The position numbers were made by a program, and so were the translations under genes. From a bacterium (GTDB lineage Bacteria > Myxococcota_A > Bradymonadia > UBA7976 > UBA1532): a stretch of DNA of 64,000 nt. Location of the stretch: positions 186,001 through 250,000 of the forward strand of contig JAUHXC010000003.1 in NCBI GenBank assembly GCA_030427205.1, in the 5' to 3' direction. The notes under the pieces were generated by a model that saw nothing but the letters and a program-made list of their open reading frames with translations, had not been told where the DNA came from and made no database searches. Each line of letters begins with the position of its first letter. Within the stretch, counting starts at the first letter, position 1. Positions 52,867 through 61,792 of this stretch are shown here, in pieces.

Positions 52867-54981
52867 TCAAGCGCCCGTCCACGGCCCCACGAGCCAGTCT
52901 TCGATGCCCGCCGCCGCCGCGCACAGCAGCCCGTCGGCGGCCCGCAGCGGGCGGCGCTCGAGGTCGAGCAGCGCGCCCATCACCGCCTCGGCCAGCGTCG
53001 GTCGGTGCAGCCCGAGGGCCGGCAGCCCGCGGGGGGAGGCGTCGGGCCACAGCAGCCGGTGGGCCTCGCCGAGCGCCCACAGGCCGTCGAAGGCGGGCAG
53101 GGGCGCCGGCGCGCGGCCCGGCGCCGGGCGCAGATCGGCCAGATGGGCGTCCAGATATTGCCGCGCGGGCGTCAGGATCTCGTCCGTCGTGAGCGGGGCC
53201 TCGCCGTCGGCGACCTCGTCGGCGGCGGCCTGCCGGCTCAGCTCGGCCAGCAGCAGCGCGCGGGCGGCGATGTCGTGGGCGTCGCCGTCGCCCGGCTCGG
53301 CGTAGCGGGCCGCGTAGAGGGTCAGCATGCGCCCGCGGCGGGCGGCGACGGCCGCCGGATCGCCCGTGAACAGCAGCCACAGCGCCCGGCAGATCGCGCG
53401 CCCCGGCACGCCTGCGCCGCGGGCGACCGGTCCGCCGAGCAGCGCCTCGAGGGCGTCGTGGCGGATCTGGTCGGCGGGCAGCGCGCCGAGCAGCAGCGCG
53501 TCGTCGATGGCCCGCTCCACCGCGTCGTCGCGGGCGGGATCGCTCAGCGTACCTACCAGCCGCCCGCCGAGCACCGCCCGGAACAGCCGGTCGATACCCG
53601 GCAGCGGGCCGCGCCACTGCTCGCGTGCGGTGGCCCGCGCGCCGTCGGCGGCGCCGCCGAAGAGGCCGGCGACCGTGCGCAGGAACCGCGCCCCGACCGG
53701 ATCGCCGGTCACCGCGCAGGCCCGGCGGTACAGCGCGACGGGGCTCATGGTCAGCGCCCGCGGGTCGTGGCCGGGGAAGATGCGCGCGCCGTCGAGCGGG
53801 TCGAACGCGCAGAGGATGCGCGGCGCGCCGGGGCCGGGCCCGAGCACGACGTCCAGCTCGGCGCTCGGCTGGGGCATGCCATCGCCGTCGAGCAGCGCCC
53901 CCAGCAGGTTCAGCGCCAGCGCGGGCATGCCTTCGAGGGTGTGTGGGTCGATGGCATCCGGGTCGATGGTATCCGGGTCGCTGGCATCCGGATCGATGGC
54001 ATCCCCATCCGCCGCGCGCAATACGACCCCCGCCAGCGCGCGCTCGATACGCAGCCGGCACCGGCTCGGCCGGCGGATGTCCTCCAGGTCGTTCACCCGC
54101 GGCAGCGCGGGCAGCGGCGCCTCGAAGGCGCCGTCGAGCCGCCGCGGCACCGCCCGAAAGGCCGGGGCGAACAGCGGCCCGCCCCGCGCGCGGCCCACCG
54201 GGTGGTCTTCGAAGACGATCAGCCCGTCGAGCACCGCCCGCAGCCCGATGCGCGCCTGAAACAGCCGGCTGATGACCGGCTTGCCCAGCAGATCGTCCGG
54301 GTCGTGATCGCTGATGCGGTCGCGCACCCGCACCGTATGGCCCCCGTCGACGTCGACGCCCAGAATGGTCAGCCGATCGTCGCGCAGGCTCAGCCCCAGC
54401 GGCCGGACCCGGGCCGAGGCGGTGGGCAGGGTCGCCCGCGGCGGGCGCTCGCCGCGGGCCGTCAGGGCGTCGGCGGCGAGCTGCCCTTCGACCCGTTGAA
54501 ACGCCAGCTCGCGGGTGAACAGGCGCCGCCAGGCCACCAGCCTCTGCGCGGCGTGCCACGCGGCGGTGGTCAGCGCCGGCGACGCGAGCACCCCGGGCGG
54601 CGCCTCGGCCCGCGCCGCGTCGACGGCGTCGGCCAGACCCGCCAGCGCTTCGCCGGCGGCGCCGAGGCCCAGCCGGCGGGCCCGCTCGATCAAGCCCTCG
54701 GCGGCGGGCGCCCAGTCGGCGTCGGGGTGGGCCAGACCGGCGACGGCGATCTGATCGAGCAGCTCGCCCAGGTCGCCGACGAAGCGCCTCAGCGGCGCGC
54801 CGTGGGGCAGCAGGTCGGCCAGATCGCGCTCGTCGGGCGGACCGAAGGCGGCGCGGATGGCATCGGCGTCGGCGGCCCGGCTCATGGCATCGGGTTGCTT
54901 TGGTATGTCATCGGAGTCATTGAAGGTGCCATTCTTGATGCCATGTGAGTCATCTCGGATGCCATGTGTGCCATCGCTCAT
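52867..54981 (-). CDS. Fifth gene of the vWA/AAA operon, 704-residue protein of unknown function
   Basis: Unrecognised protein of 704 residues, helical at both ends with a strand-rich middle (LSLRDDRLTILGVDVDGGHTV, FQARIGLRAVLDGLIVFEDH). It has no signal peptide, transmembrane segment or visible catalytic motif. An acidic DPD-rich stretch near residue 330 is encoded by a 15-bp tandem repeat. The first ~30 residues (MSDGTHGIRDDSHGIKNG) are encoded by DNA far less GC-rich than the rest and full of ATGCCATGTG-like words on the + strand. A second in-frame ATG (54895) could be the original start. It begins 4 nt after the preceding stop, so it belongs to the five-gene unit. Confidence 0.6.
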   Translation of the reverse strand: MSDGTHGIRDDSHGIKNGTFNDSDDIPKQPDAMSRAADADAIRAAFGPPDERDLADLLPHGAPLRRFVGDLGELLDQIAVAGLAHPDADWAPAAEGLIERARRLGLGAAGEALAGLADAVDAARAEAPPGVLASPALTTAAWHAAQRLVAWRRLFTRELAFQRVEGQLAADALTARGERPPRATLPTASARVRPLGLSLRDDRLTILGVDVDGGHTVRVRDRISDHDPDDLLGKPVISRLFQARIGLRAVLDGLIVFEDHPVGRARGGPLFAPAFRAVPRRLDGAFEAPLPALPRVNDLEDIRRPSRCRLRIERALAGVVLRAADGDAIDPDASDPDTIDPDAIDPHTLEGMPALALNLLGALLDGDGMPQPSAELDVVLGPGPGAPRILCAFDPLDGARIFPGHDPRALTMSPVALYRRACAVTGDPVGARFLRTVAGLFGGAADGARATAREQWRGPLPGIDRLFRAVLGGRLVGTLSDPARDDAVERAIDDALLLGALPADQIRHDALEALLGGPVARGAGVPGRAICRALWLLFTGDPAAVAARRGRMLTLYAARYAEPGDGDAHDIAARALLLAELSRQAAADEVADGEAPLTTDEILTPARQYLDAHLADLRPAPGRAPAPLPAFDGLWALGEAHRLLWPDASPRGLPALGLHRPTLAEAVMGALLDLERRPLRAADGLLCAAAAGIEDWLVGPWTGA
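53945..54004. repeat. 15-bp tandem repeat within the 704-residue gene
   Basis: Four copies of GGGTCGATGGCATCC, with single-base changes, start at 53945, 53960, 53975 and 53990. They encode Asp/Ile/Pro pentads in the acidic stretch of the protein. They are in frame, so copy-number change would keep the frame. Confidence 0.85.
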
Positions 54982-54985
54982 GCCA

Positions 54986-56143
54986 TCACCCGGCCCGGCG
55001 GGCGCCGTGCAATGACTCCAGCGAGAGGTGCGCGGTGTGATGGGCCGGGCGGCCCCGTCGAGCCAGCCGCAGCGGCTGCACCCACACCCCGGTGATCGGG
55101 CTGAGCCGCAGCCCGTCGTCGCCGACGTCCAACCGGCCGAACAGGCCGTCGCAGCGCGGCGCTGCGCCCTCCCGATGCGGCCCGTACATGCGCTCGAGGT
55201 TGTCGACGAGCAGGTTCTTCTCCCGCCGCAGCGGCGCCTCGATGTGCAGCCGCGCGCCGTGGGCGTCGGTCGCCACCGCCCGCGCCCGACCGCGGGTATG
55301 GTCGGTCTCGACGACGCTCACCGTCGCCGGCTCGATATAGACCCAGGTCGACTCACCCGGCGCCGTCCGCCGCAGCCGATCGAGCGCCGTCCGCCAGTCG
55401 GGCGCGTGCACCGCGGCATAGGCCCGCCCGCCGACATAGGGCGCGGGGTGCAGGCGCAGGTCCTTGTGGATCGACAGCCGCCGGTCGGCGGAGACCTTGG
55501 CCCCGTCGAAGCGCCACGCCCCGTGGCTCATCTCGCCCAGGCTCTGTTCGAGCGCGTCGTGGGCCGGCCAGCGCAGCAGCCGCGTCGGGTCGCTGCCGAA
55601 GTGCAGCGTCGGCCGGGCCGAGACCACCTGATACAGCGCGCCGTCCTCGGCGACGTAGTACACCGTCACCCCGACGAAGCCGGTGTCGCTCACCCAGCCG
55701 TCGGCGCCCAGCGCTTGCAGCTCGAGGGCCTCGTCCAGCAGTTCGTAGCTGCGCCGGGCGACGCCGATGAGCCCGCGCATCTGCTCGGGCAGCGCGCCGC
55801 CCTCGAAGCGCCGCCGCGAGCGCCGGGTCAGCAGCCAGATGCGGCTCACGGTGGCCTGCCAGTCGTGCATGTCGAACAGCGGATCGCGCCCCAGCGCCCG
55901 CTCGACCAGCGTCGTCAGCCGGTTGAGCTCGCGCTCGATGGTGATCAGCCCCGCGTTGTGCGCGGTCTGGGCCAGGGCCCCCAGCTCGTCGACGCTGGCC
56001 CGGCTCATGCGCTGCAGCCCCTGCAGACCCAGGCGGTGCAGTAGCCCGTCGATGGCGTCGAAGGCGGCGGCCATGCGCCCGAGCTGGTCGACGATACGCT
56101 TGGGCTGCTCGGCGAGCACCGCCGGGTCGTGGGGCAGCGACAT
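54986..56143 (-). CDS. Fourth gene of the vWA/AAA operon, unknown
   Basis: Protein of 385 residues. The first ~140 residues are helical, with a basic stretch (RIWLLTRRSRRRFEGGALPE). A beta-rich part contains VGVTVYYVAEDGALYQVVSA and VSADRRLSIHKDLRLHP, resembling proteins found beside vWA genes in SWIM/DUF569x-type loci. The resemblance is from memory and no CxC SWIM motif is present. The C-terminal ~100 residues form another beta domain ending in a basic tail. The start shares one base with the vWA stop. Function unknown. Confidence 0.6.
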   Translation of the reverse strand: MSLPHDPAVLAEQPKRIVDQLGRMAAAFDAIDGLLHRLGLQGLQRMSRASVDELGALAQTAHNAGLITIERELNRLTTLVERALGRDPLFDMHDWQATVSRIWLLTRRSRRRFEGGALPEQMRGLIGVARRSYELLDEALELQALGADGWVSDTGFVGVTVYYVAEDGALYQVVSARPTLHFGSDPTRLLRWPAHDALEQSLGEMSHGAWRFDGAKVSADRRLSIHKDLRLHPAPYVGGRAYAAVHAPDWRTALDRLRRTAPGESTWVYIEPATVSVVETDHTRGRARAVATDAHGARLHIEAPLRREKNLLVDNLERMYGPHREGAAPRCDGLFGRLDVGDDGLRLSPITGVWVQPLRLARRGRPAHHTAHLSLESLHGARRAG

Positions 56144-57333
56144 CAGGCGATCACTTCACCGACGTGCTCGGCGAGCTGGCGCGGGGTCAGCGCCGCGACG
56201 AACCAGCCGCAGTTGGCCAGATCGCGGGCGAAGCGCGCGTCGAAGACCGGCCGGCAGTCGGCATCCAGCGCCGACAGGCCGATGCAGTGGGTGCCCGCCT
56301 CGCGCAGCTCTTTGGCCAGGGCCAGACACTCGGCCCGATCGCCCCAGACGAACCAGTCGCTGATCAGCACGAAGAGCGTGCGCCGCGGGTCACCGATGCG
56401 GTCGGCGCAGTAGCGCATGGCCGACAGCATGCGGGTGCCGCCGCCGAGCTGGCAGCCCATCAGCACCTCGATCGGGTCGTGGGCCTGGCTGCTGACGTCG
56501 ACCAGCCGGTGATCCCACAACACCAGCGTCACCTCGACCGACGGCAGCCGGGTGAAGATCGCCGCCATCACCGCCGCGTGGATCAAGCTGTCGGTCATCG
56601 AGCCCGACTGGTCGACCGCCACGACGATGTGCCACGGGCTGCGCCGCCGCTGCCGATGGCGGAAGTGGATCCGCTCGGCCACCAGCCGCTGCCGCTCGGG
56701 GTCGAAGTGCTTGAGGTTCTTGCGGATGGTGCGGGTCCAGTCGGTGTTCTTGAAGCTGCGCACCGGCGAGCGGTGGCGCGGCGACAGCGGCCCGTAGAGC
56801 GCCGGGCGGCACTCGGTCTCGAGCCGCGCGGCCAGTCTGCCGACGACCTCGGCGACGATCTCGCGGGCGGCGTCGAGCACCGGCCCCTTCATCAGGTGCT
56901 TGAACTGCAGGATCGCCCGCAACAGGTCGTCGCTGGGCTCGGCCTTGCGCAGCACCTCCTCGTCGGTGACCAGCTCGTGCAGCCCGTAGCGGGTCAGGGC
57001 GTCGCGCTCCATGACCTGCACCGCCTCGCGCGGGAAGAGGTCGCGCACCCGCGAGAGCCACATCGGCACCGACAGCCCGCTGCCGGCCCCGTGCCCCGCC
57101 TGGCGATGGGCCCGCTCGCTGTGTTCACGATCGTAGATGTACGACAGCGGCGTCTCGAGCCGCTCGGCGTCGCCCAATATGCCGTCGAGCGCCGAGCCGC
57201 CGACGCCGCGCAGGCCGTCGAAGCCCAGCGATTCGTCGGCGTGCTGGCCCAGTATCAAGCGCCAGCGGATCGCCTGCTCGACCTGCCGATCGTCGGGGCC
57301 GGGCGGGTCGTTGTCGTCATGCCCGTACGCCAT
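56143..57333 (-). CDS. vWA domain protein (CoxE-like), third gene of the five-gene operon
   Basis: Protein of 396 residues. An N-terminal helical region is followed by SFKNTDWTRTIRKNLKHFDP and a vWA domain whose MIDAS is intact: VDQSGSM (Asp241, Ser243, Ser245), the Thr of QLGGGTRML near 300, and ISDWF with Asp326. This matches the vWA partner of MoxR/DUF5682-type loci, as recalled. vWA/MoxR pairs act like metal-dependent chaperones on protein partners. The start overlaps the upstream gene by 17 nt and the stop overlaps the next start by one base. It is the hub of this operon. Confidence 0.8.
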   Translation of the reverse strand: MAYGHDDNDPPGPDDRQVEQAIRWRLILGQHADESLGFDGLRGVGGSALDGILGDAERLETPLSYIYDREHSERAHRQAGHGAGSGLSVPMWLSRVRDLFPREAVQVMERDALTRYGLHELVTDEEVLRKAEPSDDLLRAILQFKHLMKGPVLDAAREIVAEVVGRLAARLETECRPALYGPLSPRHRSPVRSFKNTDWTRTIRKNLKHFDPERQRLVAERIHFRHRQRRRSPWHIVVAVDQSGSMTDSLIHAAVMAAIFTRLPSVEVTLVLWDHRLVDVSSQAHDPIEVLMGCQLGGGTRMLSAMRYCADRIGDPRRTLFVLISDWFVWGDRAECLALAKELREAGTHCIGLSALDADCRPVFDARFARDLANCGWFVAALTPRQLAEHVGEVIA

Positions 57334-58201
57334 CGACAGGCCTCTCCTTGGGCAGCTCCATCACAAAAGAACGCATGGCAGACCAGTCGCTGCCTTCGAA
57401 GAGTTGCGTTCGGACTCGATGGTCTTCCAGCCAGCGAGCCCAGCGGCTCGGGCGTCCATCTCGGACCAGCATCCTTCCGCGGAGCTCTCCGAGGCGTTCC
57501 GAGTATCCCCGAGAACCCAATCTGCGTCGCGCATCATCCTTCTTGCCGACAGTCAAGGCGAAGAGGAGGTAGCGCTGGCTGTTGTCGAGTTCACGCAGCT
57601 TTTTCCACACGAGGTCACTCTTGATGCTCACTCCCGTGGGAAAACGGCCTTCCGTACGATCGCGCAAGAGGTCACAAATCAGGCGCACGCGCTCGCCGGG
57701 TACCCAGAGGTTGGGCAGGATGTCGTCCAGCACGTCCAGGCTCGCATCGACTTCGGTCAACTCGGCGAAACGGAAGAACGCTTCTTCTGCCAGGCTCTGG
57801 ATGTGGTGATTGAGGTCGGAGAGCGTTCGCCATGTCTCGCCCGTCGTCGGTCCGGCGCATACGAAGCAGACATGATCGAACGCTTTGATCATGGCCGTGC
57901 CGGTCAACGCGGCGATCGACGACGGCTCTTGAGACCGAAGACGCACGACAAGGAATACGCCCGACGAGCCAAAGGCTAGCCGTGCGCGGCTCAGCATCTG
58001 ATCCTGGTGGGGCCGTAGTTCATCGCCCGGCCATTGTACATCGATACGCTGTAGCCCGGTCCGGAGCGTCGCGCGTTGATACAGTTCGATCACCTGTTCG
58101 CTGTCATGGGGCAGAAACCATGATGGAATCATCAATGGTTCAGAGGGCTGGAAGGCTGGGCTCGCCCCGTCCAGTAGCCCCGACAGATGGATCAGCCTCA
58201 T
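57317..58201 (-). CDS. Second gene of the five-gene operon, unknown 294-residue protein
   Basis: Protein of 294 residues with no signal, transmembrane segment or family that I recognise. It has a strand-helix pattern up to ~150 (GVFLVVRLRSQE, DHVCFVCAGPT) and a helical C-terminus with basic runs (KKDDARRRLG). The ATG overlaps the ATPase stop (ATGA, 4 nt). An in-frame upstream start at 58246 would overlap more deeply and lacks a ribosome site. Base composition is clearly lower in GC than the genes after 57333, suggesting it arrived with the ATPase gene. It may be an adaptor or effector of the ATPase. Confidence 0.6.
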   Translation of the reverse strand: MRLIHLSGLLDGASPAFQPSEPLMIPSWFLPHDSEQVIELYQRATLRTGLQRIDVQWPGDELRPHQDQMLSRARLAFGSSGVFLVVRLRSQEPSSIAALTGTAMIKAFDHVCFVCAGPTTGETWRTLSDLNHHIQSLAEEAFFRFAELTEVDASLDVLDDILPNLWVPGERVRLICDLLRDRTEGRFPTGVSIKSDLVWKKLRELDNSQRYLLFALTVGKKDDARRRLGSRGYSERLGELRGRMLVRDGRPSRWARWLEDHRVRTQLFEGSDWSAMRSFVMELPKERPVDGVRA

Positions 58202-59490
58202 TCCTGTGTGCGCACCTTGGTGGCAACACTCGGCTGTAGCAGGCACAGCAAGGGATCGATCCGGTACTCGGTGGACTCGCGGTAGCGATTTTCGGGGATA
58301 AGCAGCCCGATGCGTACAAGATCCTCCAACGCTTCGTCGCTCAGGCCGTCTGGCTCCACCTGAAGGTCCGCACGGCTCAGCCAGCGTCCGTTTCGCAGAA
58401 GGCTCTGGTCGATGCGCTCGGCGAGCTTCCGCAGGATCATGTGGTCATCGAATCCGACCGTCGACGCCTTGCGGACGAGGCGCAGCAAGCCTTGATCATG
58501 GCTCCAATCCACCGGTGGTGGCCATGGATACAGCCTCAGCAGTGCGTGACACCACTTGAGGTACACATAGGGGTTACCGGTCCCCCGAGCCAGTTGTTGG
58601 AACGGCCTCCACAGGTCGGGCTTACGCAACGTCTCGCGGGTCGTGGCGGGGGCCACCGACTCCCGCTTCTCCAGCATCGAGACGAGGTCCCGTGGCTTCA
58701 TTGCGCCGAGTTCGAGGAACTCGTTCAGCTCGCGCCGAATGTCGTCGACAACCGTCTCCGAGCGCAGGTTGACCAGCGCGACGCACGGTTGCAGCGCGAG
58801 GAACTGCTTGTAGGTCTCGATGACCTTGCGCGGGTCGTCGTCGATCGCGAGCTGATCGAGGTCGTCGAAGAAGATCACGACGAGGCGCTCGGTCACCTCA
58901 GCCAGCCTCGCGAGCGTGGTCACGATGGCCGAGTGCAGGAGGTCGGTCGACACCTCGACCACCGACTGATGGGTCTCGCCAGTCTTCCAGCTCTTCTGCC
59001 AGCTCAAGCGTGACCGTAGCTTGACGAAGAGACCGTCGGCGGTGGCATCACCCTGGATGCCCGCTCTGCGCTGGATCTCGTCGACATGCCCCTGAGTGAT
59101 CCGATCCGAGTTGGCGAGCAGGCGCAGCTCGTCGAGCCAGACCCGCAGCCGCTGCGCGTCGTCTGGTGCTTGGTCTCCGACCGCGGTTGCCAGTGCCAGA
59201 GCCAGTTCGCGGAGCGCGCTCTTGTAGCCCAGTTGGCGCCCTGGGATCGAGAGCGTGACGACCCGCCCGACGTTCTCCCGCCGAAATCGATCGACGACGG
59301 TGCGCGTGAAGATCGACTTGCCGATGCCGCGATCACCGGTGACGAGGATGCGGCAGTCGCGCAGCCCCGTCTCGAGCACATCATCGAGGATGATGCGCAG
59401 CTGCTCGCGGTCATCATCGCGATCGACGAAGAGCTCTGCGTCGATCGTATTGGCTTGGATCCAGGCGGCGCTCAAGCGCTTGGGCGTCAT
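58198..59490 (-). CDS. AAA+/STAND-like ATPase, first gene of the five-gene operon
   Basis: ATPase of 430 residues. FVDRDDDREQLRIILDDVLE opens an Orc/Cdc6-like or STAND-like P-loop domain. Walker A is TGDRGIGKS (51-59) and Walker B is LVVIFFDDLDQL (203-214). An arginine-bearing NLRSETVVDDIR (sensor-like) and a C-terminal winged-helix-like region (GLSDEALEDLVRIGLLIPENR) follow. No superstructure repeats are present, so it is a minimal NTPase. A strong GAGGAG precedes the ATG. GC content is lower than its surroundings. It heads a run of five genes with overlaps or 4-nt gaps and is the likely NTP-driven switch. Confidence 0.75.
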   Translation of the reverse strand: MTPKRLSAAWIQANTIDAELFVDRDDDREQLRIILDDVLETGLRDCRILVTGDRGIGKSIFTRTVVDRFRRENVGRVVTLSIPGRQLGYKSALRELALALATAVGDQAPDDAQRLRVWLDELRLLANSDRITQGHVDEIQRRAGIQGDATADGLFVKLRSRLSWQKSWKTGETHQSVVEVSTDLLHSAIVTTLARLAEVTERLVVIFFDDLDQLAIDDDPRKVIETYKQFLALQPCVALVNLRSETVVDDIRRELNEFLELGAMKPRDLVSMLEKRESVAPATTRETLRKPDLWRPFQQLARGTGNPYVYLKWCHALLRLYPWPPPVDWSHDQGLLRLVRKASTVGFDDHMILRKLAERIDQSLLRNGRWLSRADLQVEPDGLSDEALEDLVRIGLLIPENRYRESTEYRIDPLLCLLQPSVATKVRTQE

Positions 59491-59520
59491 GGTGCTCCTC
59501 GGCTCGTCGGCCTGATTCTG

Positions 59521-60072
59521 TCAGCGCGCCCGGTCGATTGCCAGCAGCCAGCGGTCGGCGATCCGCGGGCCGGGCAGGGTGATGCGCAGCACATGCGGGT
59601 GGGCGTCGAGCGCGGCGTGAACCCGGGGCATCTGCTCGGCGCGGAAGGTCCAGGTGTAGCGGAAGAACTCGAGGTCGACCTGCTCCGGGCAGCCGGGCGC
59701 CATGTCGGCCCGGACCCGGCCGAAGGTCGAGGCGACGCGGCGCAGCATGCGCGCCATGTGCACCCGCCGCGGGTAGTCGAGGACCACCGCGGCGTCGGCG
59801 CGGGCGAGCCGGGCGGGCAGGTGATTGGTGAAGTTGCCGTCGATGACCCAGGCGTCGCGGGCGTGGATCGCGGCGATGTGCCCGTCGAACCAGGCGGCGT
59901 CGGGGGCCTGCCAGCCCGGCTGCCAGTACTCGGCGTCGAGGTGCACCACCGGCAGGTCGAGCCGCTCGCCCAGCGCGCGGGCCATGGTCGACTTGCCGGC
60001 GCCGCACGGGCCGAGCACGCAGATGCGCCGGGCGTCGGGCGGCAGGGGCAACGGGGCGGAGCGGCGCGGCAT
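59521..60072 (-). CDS. FlaR-like P-loop kinase (AAA_18/adenylate kinase-related)
   Basis: Protein of 183 residues. P-loop GPCGAGKST lies near residues 20-28. VVHLDAEYWQPGWQAPDAAW and DAWVIDGNFTNHLPARL follow, then AVVLDYPRRVHM. This order is that of the adenylate-kinase-like FlaR/topology-modulation family. A nucleoside or nucleotide kinase activity is assumed for the family, but substrates are not known. It ends 30 bp before the ATPase start on the same strand. It has normal high GC, and I treat it as outside the five-gene unit. It is divergent from the kinase gene. Confidence 0.75.
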   Translation of the reverse strand: MPRRSAPLPLPPDARRICVLGPCGAGKSTMARALGERLDLPVVHLDAEYWQPGWQAPDAAWFDGHIAAIHARDAWVIDGNFTNHLPARLARADAAVVLDYPRRVHMARMLRRVASTFGRVRADMAPGCPEQVDLEFFRYTWTFRAEQMPRVHAALDAHPHVLRITLPGPRIADRWLLAIDRAR

Positions 60073-60160
60073 CTGCGAAGGGTAGGGCGGTCGCCGTGGC
60101 CTGTCGATGGCGTCCGCGGCCAACCCTGGTAGACTGCCAGCCCATACGAGGGAGGAGCGG

Positions 60161-61792
60161 TTGAGCGCCACCGAGGTCATCTGCGCCGCGTGCGGCACGC
60201 ACGGTCCGTTGGGCAATACCTGCGACGCCTGCGGGCAGGATCCGCGGCTGAAGGGGCGCTACGCCCTGCTCGAGATCGTCGGGCACGGGGCCGTGGGCAC
60301 CACCTACCGCGCCCGGGACGAGATGAAGCGGCAGACGGTGGCCATCAAGGAGATGCCGCTGCGGCCGACGACGCCCCGCGAGCAGGTGCAGCGCATCGAG
60401 CGCGAGGCGCGGGTGCTCGGCGAGATCGGCCACGACCGCATCCCGGGCCATCGGGCGCACTTCGCCGAGGGCAGCGGCAAGCACCGGGCGTTCTATCTGG
60501 TGCAGGACTTCGTCGCCGGCCCGACGCTGGCCACCGAGATGGCCGGCAAGCGCTACACCGAAGACGAGGTGCTCGCCCTGCTCGACGAGGTGCTCGAGGT
60601 GCTCGAGTACCTGCACGGGCTCGCCCCGCCGGTCATCCACCGCGACCTCAAGCCGAAGAACCTCATCCGCCGCGAGCGCGACGGCAAGCTGGTGCTCATC
60701 GACTTCGGCGCGGTGCGCGACGTCGTGCAGGATCCGACGACCGGCGGCAGCACGGTGGCCGGCACCTACGGGTACATGGCCCCCGAGCAGTTCCGCGGCG
60801 AGGCCAGCCCGCGCAGTGACCTCTACGCGGTGGGCGCGATGGCCGTCGAGCTGTTGTCGCGGCGGTCGCTGATCGATCTGGTCGGCGTCGACCATCAGCT
60901 CGACTGGCAGAAGGCGGTGCACGCCTCCCCCGAGACGCGGCGGCTCATCGAGCGGCTGCTGTCGGCCAGCCCCGAGATGCGGCCCGCCTCGGCGAAGTCG
61001 GTGCGGGCCGAGATCGCCCGCATCCGCGCCGGCGAGAGCGACGGCGGCGGCATCCGGCTGAACAAGCCCGACCCCCAGCGGGCGGCGCGGCGGGCGGCGC
61101 AGCACTCGGCCTCGATGCCCGTGCCCAACCGGGCGGCGGGCGTGCCGGTGCGGCCGGTGGTCGTCACCGACGCGCTGCGGCGCAAGATGGGCGCCAAGGA
61201 CAAGTCGCTGGCCACGCTGCTCGCCTTCGTCGGCGGGTCCGTGGGCGCCCACCAGTGGTATCTGGGCAAGTGGAAGCTGGGCTTCCTCTACTTCGTGCTC
61301 GGCTGGATGACGATGTTCATCGTGCCCGGCCTCATCTCGGCGTTTCAGGGCTGGCGCATGCTGAAGATGAGCCAGGAGGCCTTCGACGCCGAGTACAACC
61401 CGGCCCTCGCCGAGATGTCCCGCGGCGATACCCTCGGCGTCGCCGAGCAGATCCGCGCGCTGCACGATCTGGTGCAGGCGGGCGCGATGACCGACGAGGA
61501 GTTCGCCCACGAGAAGGCCCGCCTGCTCGGCCAGCGGGCGCCGGGCACCTTGGCGACCCTGGGGCGCGATCTGGTCGAGTCGGTCTTCGAGCAGTTCGAG
61601 CAGAACATGGATCAGCTGCCCGAAGAGGTGGCCGATCAGCTCGGCCGGCACCGCAAGAAGCTCGAGGCCAAGGGCCTGCTCAAGCGTCGGCGCGCCCGCT
61701 CCGACGCCAACCGCGGGCGGCTCGACCAGCTCACCGATCGGCGCAGCTTCTCCGACCGCCGCGAGCGCGGGCGCGATCACTACCTCGAGTGA
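60161..61792 (+). CDS. Ser/Thr protein kinase with zinc ribbon, TM2 and SHOCT domains
   Basis: Protein of 543 residues; a TTG start follows GGAGGAG by a few nt. The N-terminal zinc ribbon CAACGTHGPLGNTCDACG precedes the kinase. The glycine loop is GHGAVGTTY, the ATP lysine VAIKEM, the catalytic loop IHRDLKPKN, DFGAVRD, and APEQ. All key residues are intact. After a basic linker comes a TM2 pair (GAHQWYLGKWKLGFLYFVLG), then a SHOCT-like helix pair (IRALHDLVQAGAMTDEEF) and a long charged tail. It is membrane-anchored, with the kinase on the cytosolic side. It is a single gene. Confidence 0.85.
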   Translation: MSATEVICAACGTHGPLGNTCDACGQDPRLKGRYALLEIVGHGAVGTTYRARDEMKRQTVAIKEMPLRPTTPREQVQRIEREARVLGEIGHDRIPGHRAHFAEGSGKHRAFYLVQDFVAGPTLATEMAGKRYTEDEVLALLDEVLEVLEYLHGLAPPVIHRDLKPKNLIRRERDGKLVLIDFGAVRDVVQDPTTGGSTVAGTYGYMAPEQFRGEASPRSDLYAVGAMAVELLSRRSLIDLVGVDHQLDWQKAVHASPETRRLIERLLSASPEMRPASAKSVRAEIARIRAGESDGGGIRLNKPDPQRAARRAAQHSASMPVPNRAAGVPVRPVVVTDALRRKMGAKDKSLATLLAFVGGSVGAHQWYLGKWKLGFLYFVLGWMTMFIVPGLISAFQGWRMLKMSQEAFDAEYNPALAEMSRGDTLGVAEQIRALHDLVQAGAMTDEEFAHEKARLLGQRAPGTLATLGRDLVESVFEQFEQNMDQLPEEVADQLGRHRKKLEAKGLLKRRRARSDANRGRLDQLTDRRSFSDRRERGRDHYLE

